Below, in pieces: positions 62,168 through 64,000 of a stretch of 64,000 nucleotides of DNA. The first letter of the stretch is position 1; the number at the start of each line of letters is the position of its first letter. The translations under genes and the position numbers were made by a program. The stretch comes from Bacillota bacterium (GTDB lineage Bacteria; Bacillota; Clostridia; Christensenellales; SZUA-584), in contig JAEXTV010000034.1 of NCBI GenBank assembly GCA_023406895.1, positions 29,068-93,067 on the forward strand, written 5' to 3'. Under the pieces are notes generated by a model. It was not told the origin of the DNA. It saw only the letters and a program-made list of their open reading frames with translations, and did no database searches.

Positions 62168-63772
62168 ATGATTTCAAATTTGAAAAAGTTAACGGCAAAC
62201 AGAAAATTCAAATGGATTGTATTCATTGTTGTCTTCCTTTGCTATGTCCCGTATATTGTTTCTCTGTTTTCAAAAATACCGATAGACAGCGATTATTCCA
62301 ACCTCGTATTGGAAGCAGGCGATATTACCGATGGGAATTTCTTCCTCTCGGGCTGGAATCAAACCGGCATTTCATTTTTATCCACCGATCTGTTGTTCTA
62401 CATAATCGGTGTGGCTGTGGCGGGCGTCAGCACATGGGCTTATGTGATTGCCTCGGTATTGATGTTTGTTGTGTGGGCTGTCTGCGCCCAGTTCGTCATT
62501 AAAGCGGGTCAAGATAAATACACAATTTTTGATTTGCTGCTTTTTCTCGCCATTGCGGGTTTTCCGTGCCTGTTTAATGTAAACATGCTGCGGGCGCATA
62601 CCGCCGTAATGATATGGGGCGTACTGGCGCTGATATTCATTAACAAGGCCGTTCATGACGAGCATAGTAAGCGAAAAGGGCTGTATACAATTCTGGCTTT
62701 TCTGTTGTTGTTTATGGGCTGCTTCGGCGATCAGATTATCTATGTATTCTTTATTGCGCCGATCGTCATCTATTACCTGCGCGACCTCCTATCGAATCAG
62801 ATAAAGACGGCAAAAAAGGATATTTTGATTATCGGCATTTGTGTGGCGGCGGTTGTGTTCGCCTTCCTCGCTGATAAGCTGTATTATATGGTGGGCGATG
62901 CCAATAAGAACGCCTTTTTAGACTCTAAGGCCTTTGAACCGTTTGACAACCTGTATGCCAAGATCATTTTGTATATTAAATCCATATTCTATTTGAATGA
63001 TATGGCGTTTAACGGCCAGACATTGTTCTCTTTGAGCACGCCGCTGTATTTGCTGCGCACCATCGTCGTATTTTACGCTTTCTATGTTGTGATTAAAAAT
63101 ATAAGGCTTTTTATACGGAACAAAGAAGTCGGTCTGATAGATTTTGTGTTAAGCGCGGGCTTTGTGCTGATGTCGCTGGTTTATATTCTTACAAACATCT
63201 CTGTGGATGAAAACAGCAGCAGATATTTTGGAACGCTGCCGGGAATATTCGCGATACTCATCATTCGGCACCTCAACAGAACAGGCCTGTGGGAACGCGC
63301 AAGGCTCATCAACGGCAAAGTGAAAGCCAGCTGGATAGCTGCATGTGTTGCCGTCGTGATGATTGTAAGCAGTTTCGTCTTTCCTTTGAGTGTGCACCCC
63401 GTGGAAACAGAACAGGAACGCTTGGGGAAATACCTCAAAAGTCAGGGGCTGTCGCATGGCTACGCGACATTTTGGAATGCATCTGCCGTCACCGTCACGA
63501 CTGGGCAGGATGTGAATGTTCGCTCGGTATGGATGCCTGGTGATGCGTATGAACCATATATCTGGTTTTGCAAAGACGAGTGGTATGAAGAGGAGAGCAA
63601 TTTCGTTGTTGTCCGCAATCCGGAACACAATGAGAATTTCCGCATGACGGAAGAATCGGTTGTATCATACTGGGGACAGTACGATAAGAAGTTAACTTTT
63701 GAAAACTATGTGATTCTAGTGTTTGATCACGACATCTCTGAGGAGATGTGTCTGACTCAAAGCGGGTCATAA
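62168..63772 (+). CDS. GT-C-like multi-pass membrane transferase of the polyprenyl-sugar cassette
   Basis: This 534-residue protein has about twelve helices in the first 420 residues and an extracytoplasmic C-terminus of about 110 residues. The first external loop carries acidic residues (FSKIPIDSDYSNLVLEAGDITDGNFF), the place where GT-C enzymes hold their catalytic Asp. GtrA/GT2 partners are often followed by such a protein, which transfers the sugar to a wall polymer. The family is not identified further. A terminator closes the operon. Confidence 0.65.
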   Translation: MISNLKKLTANRKFKWIVFIVVFLCYVPYIVSLFSKIPIDSDYSNLVLEAGDITDGNFFLSGWNQTGISFLSTDLLFYIIGVAVAGVSTWAYVIASVLMFVVWAVCAQFVIKAGQDKYTIFDLLLFLAIAGFPCLFNVNMLRAHTAVMIWGVLALIFINKAVHDEHSKRKGLYTILAFLLLFMGCFGDQIIYVFFIAPIVIYYLRDLLSNQIKTAKKDILIIGICVAAVVFAFLADKLYYMVGDANKNAFLDSKAFEPFDNLYAKIILYIKSIFYLNDMAFNGQTLFSLSTPLYLLRTIVVFYAFYVVIKNIRLFIRNKEVGLIDFVLSAGFVLMSLVYILTNISVDENSSRYFGTLPGIFAILIIRHLNRTGLWERARLINGKVKASWIAACVAVVMIVSSFVFPLSVHPVETEQERLGKYLKSQGLSHGYATFWNASAVTVTTGQDVNVRSVWMPGDAYEPYIWFCKDEWYEEESNFVVVRNPEHNENFRMTEESVVSYWGQYDKKLTFENYVILVFDHDISEEMCLTQSGS

Positions 63773-63796
63773 GATATAAACAGGGTTTGGTTTACG

Positions 63797-63826
63797 AAGC
63801 ATTGCCCGCGTAAGGCAATGCTTTTT
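63797..63826 (+). terminator. Rho-independent terminator ending the polysaccharide locus
   Basis: AAGCATTGCC (63797-63806), loop CGCGTAA, GGCAATGCTT (63814-63823) with the T-run TTTTT: a ten-pair stem. Confidence 0.93.
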
Positions 63827-63873
63827 CGGCTCTGTGTCAATGGTTGGGGTCAAGTAGACTAAAGTAATCTTAG

Positions 63874-63909
63874 CAGGGTTTCAATCACCAACAAGTGATT
63901 GGAACCCTG
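63874..63909. repeat. 15-bp inverted repeat near the right edge
   Basis: CAGGGTTTCAATCAC and GTGATTGGAACCCTG pair at 15 positions (one G-U) around loop CAACAA. It may be a second, bidirectional terminator or part of a mobile-element end. The short T-run (TTTG) does not decide it. Nothing else is identified in 63827-64000. Confidence 0.5.
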
Positions 63910-64000
63910 TTTGCATTAAAGGTAATTAGAATCCGTCTTCGAAAGTTTTTAAAACTGCGGTAACCATAGGCAACTCTCTTTAAAACTTTGATAGTGTTAT

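Overview
The window reads as a chromosomal segment of a Gram-positive, low-to-mid GC bacterium of the class Clostridia. The evidence is Shine-Dalgarno-led genes, many TTG/GTG starts, sigma-A type promoters, RNase J, YlbF, MltG, TrhP-type U32, a BlaI/M56 pair, an L19 leader, and the order rplS-rbgA-rnhB-...-dprA-topA-trmFO-hslV-hslU, which is the ancestral Firmicutes order. No tRNA, rRNA, CRISPR array or intact insertion sequence was seen. Species assignment is not possible from the sequence alone.

Region 1 (1-8443) is a signalling and cell-surface island. It holds a partial divergent gene, a BlaI/MecI-type repressor behind a promoter that carries a palindromic operator, and two tandemly duplicated BlaR1-like M56 metalloprotease sensors. 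The sensors have near-identical membrane/protease halves but unrelated extracellular halves: leucine-rich repeats in one, a beta-rich domain in the other. The second sensor is preceded by an internally deleted blaI relic. A secreted LysM protein carries the same beta-rich domain as sensor 2. Two tandem paralogous membrane proteins follow, with a relic of a third copy. This is the best candidate for an undescribed system in the window.

Region 2 (8444-10884, minus strand) has a DUF3795 protein and a two-gene unit of an ECF transporter S component and a P-loop kinase, with a terminator-like hairpin ahead of the S component. Region 3 (11032-33643) is the conserved rplS-to-hslU backbone (ribosome assembly, RNase HII, YraN, ComM, DprA, TopA, TrmFO, HslVU). 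It is interrupted by protein/lipid-linked sugar genes (GT-C, PMT, GtrA at 14.4-18.2 kb; a GT2-GtrA fusion plus a GT87-like transferase at 25.3-27.7 kb), small genes, a frameshifted lipoprotein gene and an NlpC/P60 hydrolase. codY and xerC/codV, usual members of this neighbourhood in Bacillus, are absent.

Region 4 (33973-38735) has an unusual divergent NAD-kinase-like plus SPFH pair on the minus strand and a nucleotidyltransferase/left-handed-beta-helix/phosphohexomutase-like fusion on the plus strand. Region 5 (39052-43791) is an RNase J-YlbF-MltG-TrhP run.

Region 6 (44092-63826) is a large surface polysaccharide locus. It has complete RmlABCD for dTDP-L-rhamnose, and Gmd, Rmd, ManC and a phosphohexomutase for GDP-D-rhamnose. 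It also has four GT2 glycosyltransferases, an O-antigen ligase/polymerase-like protein, two large multi-membrane GT-C-type proteins, a second GT2-GtrA fusion and a DUF3048 lipoprotein. The locus therefore appears able to supply both enantiomers of rhamnose and a polyprenyl-phosphate-linked side sugar to one cell-wall glycan.
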